The translations under genes were made by a program, and so were the position numbers. The notes below the pieces were generated by a model. That model was not told the origin of the DNA. It saw nothing but the letters and a program-made list of their open reading frames with translations, and did no database searches. A stretch of DNA of 64,000 bases, from contig NZ_CP031395.1 in assembly GCF_004328645.1 (NCBI RefSeq), positions 1,451,501-1,515,500 on the forward strand. The letters run 5' to 3'. This document shows, one piece after another, positions 19,611 to 30,729 of this stretch (position 1 is its first letter; every line of letters begins with the position of its first letter). This DNA comes from Hylemonella gracilis (GTDB taxonomy: Bacteria; Pseudomonadota; Gammaproteobacteria; Burkholderiales; Burkholderiaceae_C).

Positions 19611-21131
19611 ATGAAGTTTGTTCAAGCGCTCTTCGTTCTCCTGGCCTATGGCGCCTTCTGCGGCCTCATCGTCTGGCGCCATCGCCAGCGCGTGCAGGCT
19701 GCCGCGCAGCGCGCGCAAGCCCTGCTGCACAGCGCCGTGCCCGATTCAAGCGCGGGCCGCACGCTCTGGTGGGTGGTCCACGCCAGCCAGACCGGGCAGG
19801 CCGAGGCCCTGGCCGAGCAGACCGCGCAAGCGCTGCACAGCGCGGGCTTGGCGGTCCGCCTGCTGCCCCTTGGGCAGTTGCGCCGCGACGATCTGCGAGG
19901 CATGGAACGCCTGCTGTGCATCGTCAGCACCTATGGCGAGGGTGATGCGCCCGACAGTGCCGCGGCGTTCGTGCGCGACTGCATGGACGATCGCGAGGCG
20001 GCACAGGCGCAGGACACCGAGTCCTTGCCTCGCCTGGATGGCTTGCAGGTCGGCCTGCTGGCCCTCGGCGACGCCAGCTATGCGCAGTACTGTGGTTTTG
20101 GTCGCGCGCTGGACGCTTGGTTCCAGGCAAGTGGCGCGCAGGCCCTGTTTGACCGCGTCGAGGTGGACCGCATGGCGCCCGCTGCCATGCTGCGCTGGCG
20201 CAAACAACTGGGCGCCTTGATTGGCGCGGACAGGGCGGGGCAGACCGGGGATGAAGCCGGTGCGGCAGATCTGCCCGATTGGGAGACGCCGCCCCTGCAA
20301 GCCTGGACCCTGCGCGCGCGCTGCCATCTGAACCCCGGCAGCGCGGGCGGGCCCGTGCATCACCTGGAGTTCGTGCCCGAGGCGGGGGACTTGCCAGCCT
20401 GGGAAGCCGGCGACCTGGCGCAGATCGACATTCCGGGCGCCCCCGGTGCGCCGCGTGACTACTCCATCGCCTCCGTGCCCGCTGATGGCGCGCTCCACCT
20501 GCTGGTGCGGCAGACATGGCGTGTGCATGCCGATGGCGGCCGCAGCCCGGGCCTGGCTTCGGGCTGGTTGACGGCGGCGACCGACGGTGGCCTGCCCCTG
20601 CACGGTCGCGCGCTGCTGCGACTGCGCGCGCACAGCGCGTTCCGCATCGGTGGCAATGCGCAGCGCCCCCTGATCCTGATCGGCAACGGCACGGGCCTGG
20701 CGGGCCTGCGCGCCCACATCCGCGCGCGTCTGACGCAGGACCCTCGCGCGTCGCCGATCCAGGCTCCGGGTGCATCCACGTTGTGGCTGATCTTCGGCGA
20801 GCGCAACGCCGCCACCGACGCCTATTACCGGGAGGAACTCGAGGCCTGGGTTGCGCAGGGCTTGTTGCGAGTGGACTGGGTGTTTTCTCGGGACTCGTCC
20901 GCCGCGCAGGCGGGCCCGCGCCCCTATGTCCAGCACGCGCTGCGCGAAGCCGCGGCTGAAGTGCGGGGCTGGGTGGCGGGGAGTCAGACCCGGGCCGGCG
21001 CCGCGATTTATGTCTGCGGCAGCCTGCAGGGCATGGCGGGTGAGGTCGATGCCGCCTTGCGCGACATCCTGGGCGAAACCGACTTGCGTGCGCTGGCCGA
21101 CGCAGGGCGGTACCGCCGGGACGTCTATTGA
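19611..21131 (+). CDS. Membrane-anchored flavodoxin-NADPH reductase (CysJ-like)
   Basis: A 506-residue diflavin reductase. An N-terminal helix (MKFVQALFVLLAYGAFCGLI) anchors it, with the body facing the cytosol by the positive-inside rule (WRHRQR follows). A flavodoxin domain spans about 50-195 (ASQTGQAEALAEQ, STYGEGDAPDSA, LALGDASYAQYCGFG). An FAD/NADPH module follows with RDYSIAS, IGNGTGLAGLRAH and the C-terminal YVCGSLQGMAGEVD. It resembles the flavoprotein of sulfite reductase, but no sulfite reductase hemoprotein is nearby. It probably feeds NADPH electrons to the PepSY protein and on to the flavinylated DUF2271 protein. Confidence 0.88.
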   Translation: MKFVQALFVLLAYGAFCGLIVWRHRQRVQAAAQRAQALLHSAVPDSSAGRTLWWVVHASQTGQAEALAEQTAQALHSAGLAVRLLPLGQLRRDDLRGMERLLCIVSTYGEGDAPDSAAAFVRDCMDDREAAQAQDTESLPRLDGLQVGLLALGDASYAQYCGFGRALDAWFQASGAQALFDRVEVDRMAPAAMLRWRKQLGALIGADRAGQTGDEAGAADLPDWETPPLQAWTLRARCHLNPGSAGGPVHHLEFVPEAGDLPAWEAGDLAQIDIPGAPGAPRDYSIASVPADGALHLLVRQTWRVHADGGRSPGLASGWLTAATDGGLPLHGRALLRLRAHSAFRIGGNAQRPLILIGNGTGLAGLRAHIRARLTQDPRASPIQAPGASTLWLIFGERNAATDAYYREELEAWVAQGLLRVDWVFSRDSSAAQAGPRPYVQHALREAAAEVRGWVAGSQTRAGAAIYVCGSLQGMAGEVDAALRDILGETDLRALADAGRYRRDVY

Positions 21132-21190
21132 GGCCTGAATGTGCTGATGTCCTCTGGATGGCGGTGCTCTGCCGGGTCTGGCACGGCACC

Positions 21191-21219
21191 TTGTCTTAGA
21201 ATTGAGAACGATTTTTATT
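21191..21219 (+). promoter_or_regulatory. Candidate promoter with Fur-box-like site upstream of imelysin
   Basis: TTGTCT (21191-21196) and TTTATT (21214-21219) are spaced 17 nt. TGAGAACGATTTTTA at 21203-21217 matches 10 of 14 Fur consensus positions and nearly repeats the box upstream of the PepSY gene. The site overlaps the -10, as expected for repression. Confidence 0.6.
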
Positions 21220-21246
21220 TGTAGATTCAAGCAGCGAGGAAACAGC

Positions 21247-22503
21247 ATGAAATTTCAAGCAAGCAAGCGACTCTGGATGCTGGGCGCGACGAGCGCCGCT
21301 CTGGTGCTGGGTGCCGGCCTGGGCAGCCTGAATGCCGCCGCGCAGACCGCGGCTCCGACGCACAAAAACGGACAGGTGGGTCTGGCGGCGCCGGCCGCGA
21401 CCATCACCACCAAGAGCGTGGTGGCCCATTACGCCACCCTTGTGCATGCGAACTACGAAGACACCCTGCTCGCCGCGCTGGAACTGCAGAAGGCCGTCCG
21501 CGCCTTCACCGCCGCGCCCTCGCAGGCCCGGCTGGACGCCGCCCGCAAGGCCTGGCTGGACGCGCGTGAGTACTACGGCCAGACCGAGGCCTTCCGCTTC
21601 TACGGCGGCCCGATCGACGACGAGGACGGCCCCGAGGGCCGCATCAACGCCTGGCCCATGGACGAGTCCTATGTGGATGGCGTGGAAGGTAAGCCCGGCA
21701 GCGGCTTGATCAACGATCCCAAGTTCAAGATCACCAAGGCCAGTCTGTCCGAGGCCAATGAAAAAGGCGGCGAGGAAAACATCGCCACCGGCTGGCACGC
21801 GATCGAGTTCATGCTCTGGGGCCAGGACATGAGCGACGATGGTCCGGGCGACCGCGCCTACACCGACTTCGTGGACGGCAAGCTGCCGAACGCGGACCGT
21901 CGTCGCCTCTACCTCAACGTGGTGACGGACCTGCTGATCGACGACCTGCGCTTCCTGGTGCAGGCCTGGAGCCCCGTCAAGGCCGATGGCAAGAAGAACT
22001 ATCGCGCCGATTTCGAGAAGGGCGGCGGCGAGTCCGTGCGCAAGATCATCGTGGGCCTGGGCTCTCTCTCGCGCGGCGAGCTGTCGGGCGAGCGCATGGA
22101 AGTGGCGCTGAACACCCAGGACCAGGAAGACGAGCATTCCTGCTTCTCCGACAACACCCACCGCGACATCGTGGCCAACGCGACCGGCATCCAGAACGTC
22201 TGGCTGGGCAGCTACAAGCGCCGCCCCGGCGCCAAGGGGCCTCAGACCGTGCAGGGCGCTTCACTGCGTGCCCTGGTCGCGGTGAGGAATTCCGCCCTGG
22301 CGGACAAGACCACGGCGCAGATCGCCGAGTCGGTGGCCGATGCCGAGCGCATTCCCGCACCCTTTGACCGTGCCATCCTCGACGGATCGCCGGGCCAACC
22401 GCTGATCAAGAAGACCGTCGCCAGCCTGGTCGAGCAGTCCAAGTTGCTGGTGGAATCGGCCTCGGCCATCGGCATCACCAAGCTGACCCTGGTGGAGCCC
22501 TGA
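21247..22503 (+). CDS. Imelysin-family iron-regulated protein (IrpA-like)
   Basis: A 418-residue periplasmic protein with a signal peptide (to about AAAQTA). The imelysin GxHxxE motif is G182-W-H184-A-I-E187 in GWHAIEFMLWG. The family takes part in bacterial iron uptake, and related proteins were once described as metalloproteases. GAGGAAACAGC gives a good ribosome-binding site for ATG 21247. It heads the set imelysin, DUF1111, imelysin, DUF1513, a gene order also known from pseudomonads, and is preceded by a Fur-like box. Confidence 0.92.
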   Translation: MKFQASKRLWMLGATSAALVLGAGLGSLNAAAQTAAPTHKNGQVGLAAPAATITTKSVVAHYATLVHANYEDTLLAALELQKAVRAFTAAPSQARLDAARKAWLDAREYYGQTEAFRFYGGPIDDEDGPEGRINAWPMDESYVDGVEGKPGSGLINDPKFKITKASLSEANEKGGEENIATGWHAIEFMLWGQDMSDDGPGDRAYTDFVDGKLPNADRRRLYLNVVTDLLIDDLRFLVQAWSPVKADGKKNYRADFEKGGGESVRKIIVGLGSLSRGELSGERMEVALNTQDQEDEHSCFSDNTHRDIVANATGIQNVWLGSYKRRPGAKGPQTVQGASLRALVAVRNSALADKTTAQIAESVADAERIPAPFDRAILDGSPGQPLIKKTVASLVEQSKLLVESASAIGITKLTLVEP

Positions 22504-22510
22504 TCACGTC

Positions 22511-24120
<1,610 letters not shown>

Positions 24121-24121
<1 letters not shown>

Positions 24122-25245
24122 TGGTGATGGGTCAGCGCGACTCGTGGCCCCGCCTCCTCCCGGGGCTGCTGCTGGCGGCCAGCCTGGGCTGGGCCAACGT
24201 GGCATTGGCCCAGTCCGCGCCACGCCTGGCCTTTCCCTACTACACAGCCGAGCAGGCGCTGACCGGCCTGTATGCCCGTCAACTGCCGCCGCGCGCGCAG
24301 GCCTTCGACGTCTCGGCCCAAGCCTTGGTACAGGCCACGCAGGCGCATTGCCAGGGCCACATCGGCAAGGATGCGCTGCACGCCCAGTGGCAAGAGACGC
24401 TGCTGAGCTGGCAAGTGCTGGCCACGCCCGCCGTGGGTCCGCTGGTGCAGCGGCGCAGCCAGCGTCAGATCGATTTCTGGCCCGTGCGCCCCAACCTGAT
24501 CGACAAAGCCTTGAAGAGTGCGCCGCGCAACCTCGGCGACATGGCGCGCGTAGGCACGCCGGCCAAGGGTTTCGCGGGTTTTGAATACCTGCTGGCTGAG
24601 TCCGCCGCCGCTGGCCTGCAGGGCGAGGCGAACAAGAACCGCTGCGCCTATGCCGTGCTGATGGCCCAGGGCATCGCTGCCGAAGCCAGTGCCTTGCGTG
24701 CCGACGTCGATGGGCTGGCCCAGCGCGACTGGCTGGTGGACGAGGAATCCGCCGACGTCGAGACAAGGCTGGCGCAGACGCGCGCGGCCTTCGCCGAATG
24801 GGTGAACCAGTGGCTGGGCGGGCTGGAGCGCCTGCGCTGGCCGCAGATGGAGCAGCCGCTGGTGAAGGCGCAGACCGCGGGCAAGCCGCCGGTCTTCCCG
24901 CGCCAGGACTGGGCCGACAACCTGGCCGACTGGCGTGCGCAATGGGCCAGCCTGCGCGCCCAGGCCCTGCTGGACGACCCCCGGGCCGTGCCGCCCGTGC
25001 CGGGCCAGGCCTTCGTGCCCCTCGAGGCCTTGCTCTACGGCAAGGGCCAGGTGCAGCTGGCCGCACGCTGGCGGCAGGCCATCACCGCCGCCGATGCCGC
25101 GATGGCCGGGCTGGGTGCGAGCTACAGCGGCGCCGACCTGGAGGCCGCGGCGCGCCAGCTCAAGGAACTGACCGTGCTCTACCAGCAGCAGGTCGCCGCC
25201 GCGCTGGATGTGCCCCTGGGTTTTTCAGACGCGGACGGGGACTGA
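24121..25245 (+). CDS. Second imelysin-family protein
   Basis: A 374-residue exported protein; the signal peptide ends ALAQSAPR. It is shorter than and diverged from the first imelysin protein. Recognisable parts are QWQETLLSWQVLATPAVGPL near the N-terminus and AKGFAGFEYLLAES, where GFxxxE replaces GxHxxE (the His is missing). The start codon overlaps the preceding stop by one base (TGATG), so translational coupling with the DUF1111 gene is likely. Confidence 0.85.
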
Positions 25246-25259
25246 GAAGAAAGCCGGGC

Positions 25260-26476
25260 ATGCGACGCCGTCTGCTTTTGCGTTCCGGGGGGGGCGTGCT
25301 GCTGGGCACCGCACTGGGCCCGGCCCTGGGTCAGTCTGGGGCGCTGGGCTCTGCTGCCGCGCATCAGGGCGCGACCCTGCTCGCTGCCTGGCGCCACGAG
25401 GCGCAGGAGTTCATCGGTCTGGTCGGCCTGGACGATGCCGCTTGGCGTGTGCATCAGCAACTGGCTTTGCCGACACGCGCACACGGCCTGTGGGCCGAGG
25501 CGGATGGCGCCTTCCTGGCCGTGGCGCGCCGGCCCGGCGACTGGTTGCTGCGCTGGCGCCCCGCGGGCGATGCGGCGGGGTTGGCCGCCGAAGGGACGAC
25601 CCAGTGGCTGTGGATCGAGGATGACCGCCGTTTCAATGGCCACGTCATCGCCTCGGCGGAGCACGCAGGAGAAAGTCGCACAGGCCGCACGCTCTGGACC
25701 ACCGAAACCGAACTGGAAGACGGCCAGGGCCTGCTCGGCGTGCGCGACGCAGCCACGTTGGAAAAACGTGCGGAGTGGTCCACGCATGGCCGAGACCCGC
25801 ACCAGTTGCTGGCCTTGCCGCGTGCCGTGGGGCGATTCGCCGCAGGCACGTTGATGGTGGCCAATGGCGGCATACCCACCTTGCCCGAAACCGGCCGCGC
25901 CAAGTTGCTGGACCAGCGTCTCAAGCAGCAGCGGATGGACGCCTCGCTGGTAGCCCTGCATCCCGGCACTGGTGCGTTGCTGGGCCAGTGGCGTCTGGCC
26001 GATCCGTTCTTGAGCATCCGCCACCTGGCTTTCAATGCAAGCGCCGGCCGTTTGGGCATTGCCTTGCAGGCCGAGCATTCGGACCCGCAAGCCCGGCAGG
26101 CCGCGCCGGTGCTGGCCGTCTGGGATGGTCGCGCCCTGCGCGAGGTCGATGCGGTGCCGCGCGGCCAGTCTGCGCTGCAGGGGTATGGCGGCGATATCGT
26201 GGCTCTGCCGCCCGCGATGGCGGGTGGCGGTTTCGCGATCAGTTGTGCACGGGCCGATGCGCTGGCCTTGTTCGATGCCGACGGCCGTTGGCGTGCAACG
26301 CTGCCTTACCCCGGGGCCTATGCCTTGGCCGGTCGAGCCGACCAAGTCTGGCTGGGGGCGCCCCCGACATTCTGCGCATGACGGCGGACAAGCCGCGCGA
26401 TGCCATTCGGAACCTGCGTGCCGCACAAGACGGGCTGAGCGACTGGCAGTGGGACAACCATTGGGTGGCGGCGTAG
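25260..26476 (+). CDS. DUF1513 protein, frame broken near C-terminus
   Basis: An exported beta-propeller-like protein of the DUF1513 family, last gene of the imelysin set. The N-terminus MRRRLLLRSGGGVLLGTALG has a twin-arginine-like signal. The frame from 25260 stops early at 26381 after LGAPPTFCA (373 residues). Adding one base in the G5-CG-C5 stretch at 26354-26365 continues with DILRMTADKPRD and ends at 26476 with QWDNHWVAA, resembling the WDNH-type ending I recall for this family, giving 405 residues. Function is unknown beyond association with iron uptake. Confidence 0.8.
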
Positions 26477-26525
26477 CCGCTTTCCGACCCAATCGGTCCC
26501 AGGTCACGCGGGAAGCGACTTTCCG

Positions 26526-27230
26526 TCAGACCTCGGCCCAGAGGCGCACGAGGTTGTGGTAGTTGCCGGTCAGGCTCACGGTTTCTTCGCAGTCGCCGAG
26601 TCGCGCGCGCAGTTTCTGGATATTCTGGTCCAACTCGAACAGCAGCGCCCGCTTGCTGTCCTCGCGGATCATGCTTTGCAGCCAGAAGAAGGAGCACACC
26701 CGTGCCCCGCGTGTGACGGGCGCCACGCGGTGCAGGCTGCTGGACGGGTAGAGGATCAGGTCGCCGGCGGGTAGCTTCACTTCGTGCTCGCCGTAGGTGT
26801 CCGCCACGATCAGCTCGCCCCCGTCATAGTCCTCCGGTTCGCAAAGGAAGAGGGTGCACGACAAGTCGGTGCGCAGCGCCAGGCCGCCGGGAAACGCGGC
26901 GTTGGGCGCATAGCGCACCGAGCCGTCAACGTGCATGCCGTAGTGTTCGCCGCCCTCGTAGCGGTTGAACATCGGCGGAAGAAAACGCAGCGGCAAGGCC
27001 GCGCTGAAGAACAGCGGGGTTTTCTTGAGCGCGTCCAGGATGACCGCACCGAGCTGCTGCGCGAGCGGAGAATGCTCCGGCAACTGCCGGTTGTGCTTGA
27101 CCTTGGCCCCCTGATCGCCCACGGACGCTCGGCCATCCACCCATGATCCGGCGTCCAGCGCTTGGTCGAGTGCGGTGCGCATGCCGCGTACTTGCTCTTG
27201 GGTCAGAACGTTAGGAATGTGCAGCAACAT
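26526..27230 (-). CDS. piuC: Fe(II)/2-oxoglutarate PKHD-type hydroxylase PiuC
   Basis: A 234-residue dioxygenase (YbiX/PiuC family). The iron ligands are H100 and D102 (YGMHVDGSV) and H167 (SSLHRVAPV), with Arg in the [10 protein letters not shown] segment for 2-oxoglutarate. It lies directly downstream of the TonB-dependent receptor on the same strand, as piuC does with piuA or ybiX near fiu. Probably expressed under iron limitation. The start is ATG 27230 ([14 protein letters not shown]). Confidence 0.93.
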   Translation of the reverse strand: MLLHIPNVLTQEQVRGMRTALDQALDAGSWVDGRASVGDQGAKVKHNRQLPEHSPLAQQLGAVILDALKKTPLFFSAALPLRFLPPMFNRYEGGEHYGMHVDGSVRYAPNAAFPGGLALRTDLSCTLFLCEPEDYDGGELIVADTYGEHEVKLPAGDLILYPSSSLHRVAPVTRGARVCSFFWLQSMIREDSKRALLFELDQNIQKLRARLGDCEETVSLTGNYHNLVRLWAEV

Positions 27231-27243
27231 GATGGGATTCTCA

Positions 27244-27276
27244 AGCAAAAAGAGGCCCATCGATTTGATGGGCCTC
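27244..27276 (-). terminator. Rho-independent terminator after the TonB receptor gene
   Basis: GAGGCCCATC (27252-27261) and GATGGGCCTC (27267-27276) form a 10-bp stem with a five-base loop. On the minus strand it is followed by TTTTT. It lies between the receptor stop and the piuC start, so piuC may depend on read-through or its own promoter. Confidence 0.85.
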
Positions 27277-27315
27277 AAAGTGATGGAAGAAAGCTTGGGG
27301 TAGTTTTGCCAACCG

Positions 27316-29589
27316 TCAGAAGCTGTAGGCCGCCGTGATCGTCGCGGAGCGCGGTGCGCCCAGGGTCATGCGCGAGCCGTTGTTGTTCAGTGTGCTGATG
27401 TATTCCTCGTCGAACAGGTTGTAGACATTCAGACGCACGCTGAGCTGTTTGCTGAACTGGTAGGCGGCCATCATATCGGTGACCCAGTAGGAAGGGATGA
27501 CCGGCATGTTCTGCGTGGACAAGTCCGTCCCTTTGGTGATCACGCGTTTTTGCTCGGACACATAGCGCGTTCCAAGACCCAGCGTGGTGCTCTTGATCTG
27601 GTAAGAGGTCCAGACCGTTGCAGTCAGGTCGGGCGACCAGCGCACGCTATCGGATACCGTTGCGCCATTGGTCCCGGAGCGTTGGTCAATCTGTTCCGAT
27701 TCGGTCTTGGCGACACCTGCTGTGATTTGCCAGAAGTTGGTGATCTGTCCCACGGCCGCAACTTCGATTCCCTTCACCTCGGTCTTGCCTTCCTGGACCG
27801 TGGCATTGGTGATCGGGTCGATGGAGGTTTGCTTGTCGTTCACGGAGCGGAATACCGCCGCTGCCAGATTCAGACGCTTGTCCAGCAAGTCCCATTTGGT
27901 TCCCAACTCGACCGTGCGGGTGGTCTGCGGGTCCATGTCGGGATTGGCCTGATTGGTCGCAGTGCTGCTGAGTTGAAGGTTGTTGCCGCCGGGTGGGGTC
28001 TGGGAGTCGGCGTAGGACACGTAGACGCTGCCATCCGGGATTGGCTTGTAGACGCCACCCACGCTCCAGCTCAACAAGGTGCGCTCGTCGTCCAACTTGG
28101 TGACGGTGCCGTCAGCAGCGACCGCACGTGTGGTGAGCTTGTAACGATCCGCGCGCAGTCCGCCGTTGATCGAGTACTGGTCGTTGATCTTGGCGTTGTC
28201 AAAAACGTATACGCCCAGCGTGGACATCTCGCCGGTTGTTTTGACGTTCTTGGCGAAGCCGGCCATGGTGTCGTTTGAATTCGGGTTGTACAGATTGGCC
28301 GCGGTCGTGGTGCCAACCGTGTTGAAGCTGTAGCTTTCCTGTTCTTCCTTCAGCAACTCAACACCCGCCGCAAGACTGTGTTCTAGGCCCAGGGCGTTAA
28401 ACATGGTGTTCGCGCTCGTCTGGTTGGCCAGGATGGTGTTGGTTTGGTCCACCTTCTGGCGCGAGCGCGCCAGCGTCCATGTCGAAGGATCGTTCACCGT
28501 GGCAGTGGGCGCTGTGACAGCGCCCACGCCCGTGAGTTCGCGGTCCATCTCGTTCTGACCCCAGCGGGTGACGTTGCGAATCGTGGTGCCTTGACCCAGG
28601 TCATGCTCGACCTTGAAGGTCACCATGTCGGCCGTTACCTTTTCGTAGTCGTCCTTGCTGCCGTAAAAGTTTTCAGTGTCGACACGGCGGCCGGCGTTCA
28701 TCGCGTTGGCTTGCGCTTGCGTGACCGCATTGGTGCCCGTGGCCGTAGCGCGGTAGTAATCCGGCATGCCGATGGTCGGAATGCCGCCATCCGGCACGTT
28801 GTCTTGGCGGATGTGCTGGCTGTAGAGATGCATGCGCGTGGGCGTACCCAGGCCGGTTACATAAGACAGGCCCAGGCCCGTGCCCTTGTTCTCGACCTCG
28901 TCACGGCCATCGACACCGCTGTCTTGCACCATGCCGTTGACGCGGAGGGCCGAGGTCTCGCCCACCTGGCGGTTCAGATCCACGGTTGCGCGCTTTTTCT
29001 CGGCGGTGCCCAGGGTCAGGGTGCCGCTGCTGTCGTCGCCCAAGTGGGCTTGCTTGGAAATCAGATTCAGGTAACCGGAGGCGGCGCCGCGTCCGGTTTC
29101 GGCGCCGGCCGCGCCTTTGACCACTTCCACCTGCTCCAGATTGAAGGTGTCGCGCGTCACGGCGCCGAGGTCACGGATGCCATCGACGAAGGTGTTTTGC
29201 TGCAGGGAGAAACCGCGCAATTGGAAGGTGTCACCCGCCGAGGTGTTGCCACCTTCGCCTAATTGCATCGTGATGCCCGGGGTATTGCGCAGGGCTTCCG
29301 TCAGGGTGACCGCGCCTTGTTCTTCCAGTGTTTGCTTCGTGATGACCTGGATGGTCTTGGGCGTGTCCAGCAGCGGCTGCGTGTATTTCGGATTGGCTGA
29401 AGTTTCGACCTTGTAATCCACCGTGCTTGTGTCCTGCACCGTCACGGTCGGCAACGTGCTCGCGTTTTCGGCGGTTTGTGCGCCGGCGGGCAAAGCAAGA
29501 CTGGCCAACACGGCGGCGCCAATCAGGTTGCTGCGCAGAGGCGCGGGAGAAGTGGACAGGCCGTGCTTGCGGCTCTTGATGTACGCCAT
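27316..29589 (-). CDS. TonB-dependent siderophore receptor (PiuA/Fiu-like)
   Basis: A 757-residue outer membrane receptor. Signal peptide to about [12 protein letters not shown], then a plug domain (about 65-180: [56 protein letters not shown]) and a 22-strand barrel ending with aromatic F (ITAAYSF). The TonB box region may be PTVTVQDTS. Partner piuC and a strong Fur-like box support a catecholate-type ferric siderophore receptor; the ligand is not shown by sequence. The barrel has lower GC than neighbours. Confidence 0.93.
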   Translation of the reverse strand: MAYIKSRKHGLSTSPAPLRSNLIGAAVLASLALPAGAQTAENASTLPTVTVQDTSTVDYKVETSANPKYTQPLLDTPKTIQVITKQTLEEQGAVTLTEALRNTPGITMQLGEGGNTSAGDTFQLRGFSLQQNTFVDGIRDLGAVTRDTFNLEQVEVVKGAAGAETGRGAASGYLNLISKQAHLGDDSSGTLTLGTAEKKRATVDLNRQVGETSALRVNGMVQDSGVDGRDEVENKGTGLGLSYVTGLGTPTRMHLYSQHIRQDNVPDGGIPTIGMPDYYRATATGTNAVTQAQANAMNAGRRVDTENFYGSKDDYEKVTADMVTFKVEHDLGQGTTIRNVTRWGQNEMDRELTGVGAVTAPTATVNDPSTWTLARSRQKVDQTNTILANQTSANTMFNALGLEHSLAAGVELLKEEQESYSFNTVGTTTAANLYNPNSNDTMAGFAKNVKTTGEMSTLGVYVFDNAKINDQYSINGGLRADRYKLTTRAVAADGTVTKLDDERTLLSWSVGGVYKPIPDGSVYVSYADSQTPPGGNNLQLSSTATNQANPDMDPQTTRTVELGTKWDLLDKRLNLAAAVFRSVNDKQTSIDPITNATVQEGKTEVKGIEVAAVGQITNFWQITAGVAKTESEQIDQRSGTNGATVSDSVRWSPDLTATVWTSYQIKSTTLGLGTRYVSEQKRVITKGTDLSTQNMPVIPSYWVTDMMAAYQFSKQLSVRLNVYNLFDEEYISTLNNNGSRMTLGAPRSATITAAYSF

Positions 29590-29744
29590 GGAATGAATGC
29601 TCCGTCGCTGGGGATCAGTGGATTTCAGATTGCGTCAACTGCAGCGGGCTCTCTGGGACCATTGGGAAACACGGCATCACCGGTTTCGACGGTCAGACTG
29701 GGTGAAAGCCAGATTTCCAACACTGGATGCAATCGACAGAGCAA

Positions 29745-29774
29745 ATGATAATAATTTTTATTAAGATATGTCAA
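29745..29774 (-). promoter_or_regulatory. Promoter with Fur-box-like site for the TonB receptor
   Basis: On the minus strand TTGACA (complement of 29769-29774) and TATCAT (complement of 29745-29750) are 18 nt apart. The plus-strand 15-mer TGATAATAATTTTTA (29746-29760) matches 12 of 14 Fur consensus positions, the best of the three boxes in the window, and covers the -10 and half the spacer. Confidence 0.75.
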
Positions 29775-30288
29775 AGATTTTCAAGCTGTGCCAACAAAAG
29801 TGACGGGCATGGGGGCTGAACGACTGGTTTCCTGGTGTCAGGGCGCAGTGCTTGTTGGCTTTTGGCAACGCATGGCGCGTGACAAAGCGCCAGCACCCGG
29901 TTTTGTGCGGGCGCAAGGGCTTCGTGAGCCGGTACCTCCGAAGTCGCTTCTTCTCGGCACTGCAAGCCCGGGTTTGAGCCCAAACAAGGACCCATGCTAG
30001 AGTCCGGCGCATGTTCCAGGGTCGCCGTCCTCTCCGACTAGACGCGGGTGTTGCGCAAGCGCAATGCCTGGGTTTTGTCGCGTCCGCAGCGGCCACTTTG
30101 CAAGCTGGCGAGGCCGCGTCGGGCCTGGGCCCTTTGAGTCCTCTGGGCCGTCTGCTCCCCGCAGATTCCTGAGCCCGGCGACACCCCTCTCCCTTTTTCA
30201 CGCACCCCTCCTGTCGCCGGGCTCCCTCAGTCCGGTGCGCTTGCGGCCCGCTTTTGACGCTGGGCCGGTTTTGCATGAGGAGTTTTCC
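29775..30288. other. Non-coding stretch between receptor promoter and rnk, with leader hairpin
   Basis: No convincing gene is seen. Notable elements are TTGCGC-AA-GCGCAA (30051-30064) and a 13-bp perfect stem, GAGCCCGGCGACA (30171-30183) with TGTCGCCGGGCTC (30212-30224), enclosing a pyrimidine-rich 28-nt loop, 65 nt before the rnk start. The stem probably sits in the rnk leader. Confidence 0.55.
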
Positions 30289-30645
30289 ATGTCCAGCGAC
30301 CGTCAGGATGAGCTCTTGCTCACCGAATCCAATTACGCCCGTTTGTCGCGCCTGAACTGTGAAGCGCTGCGCGATGTGCTCGATGCCGCCGATGTCGTGC
30401 CCGATGCCCAGGTGCCCGACGATCTGGTGACCGTGCGAGGGCAGGTGCGCGTGCGCCATGAGGCCAGCGGACTCGAACAGACCCTGACCCTGTGTTGGCC
30501 CGAGGAGGTTCAAGCCGAGGAAGGGCGCATCTCCGTGCTGTCGCCCATCGGCACGGCCTTGCTGGGCCGGCGCGCCGGGGTCTGGGTGGCCTTGCGCCTG
30601 CCCGGCGGGCAATCGCAACGCCTGCGCATCGAGGCCTTGCTGTAA
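30289..30645 (+). CDS. rnk: Nucleoside diphosphate kinase regulator Rnk
   Basis: A 118-residue protein of the Rnk family, related to the GreA/GreB C-terminal domain and able to bind RNA polymerase. Diagnostic parts are VTVRGQVRVRHEASG, LTLCWPEEVQ, GRISVLSPIGTALLG and the ending GQSQRLRIEALL. The ATG at 30289 has GAGGAG upstream. An N-terminal extension in the same frame to 30064 is rejected because it runs through the leader hairpin. Confidence 0.9.
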   Translation: MSSDRQDELLLTESNYARLSRLNCEALRDVLDAADVVPDAQVPDDLVTVRGQVRVRHEASGLEQTLTLCWPEEVQAEEGRISVLSPIGTALLGRRAGVWVALRLPGGQSQRLRIEALL

Positions 30646-30651
30646 CTCGTT

Positions 30652-30698
30652 CGTCCTGAGCCCTTCGGCTCAGGACGGGCTTCGACAGGCTCAGCCCG
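30652..30698. repeat. REP-like double hairpin
   Basis: CGTCCTGAGCC-CTTC-GGCTCAGGACG (30652-30677) followed by CGGGCT...AGCCCG (30676-30698) with TTCGACAGGCTC in its loop. This core is familiar from dispersed extragenic palindromes in Comamonadaceae and other proteobacteria. It lies between the converging rnk and patatin genes and may also act as a bidirectional terminator. Confidence 0.7.
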
Positions 30699-30729
30699 AG
30701 CGGGAAGTTTCAAGTTCAAGCATGCCAAC

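Noticed and set aside
19611..21131. Sulfite reductase alpha subunit (CysJ) in sulfur assimilation
   Set aside because: No CysI or other sulfur genes nearby; an N-terminal membrane anchor and the iron-linked context fit a different role.
25287..25294. Frameshift at the eight-G run in the DUF1513 gene
   Set aside because: The signal peptide continues in frame across the run.
30064..30288. N-terminal extension of Rnk
   Set aside because: It lacks homology-like sequence, runs through the leader hairpin, and the ATG at 30289 has a good ribosome-binding site.
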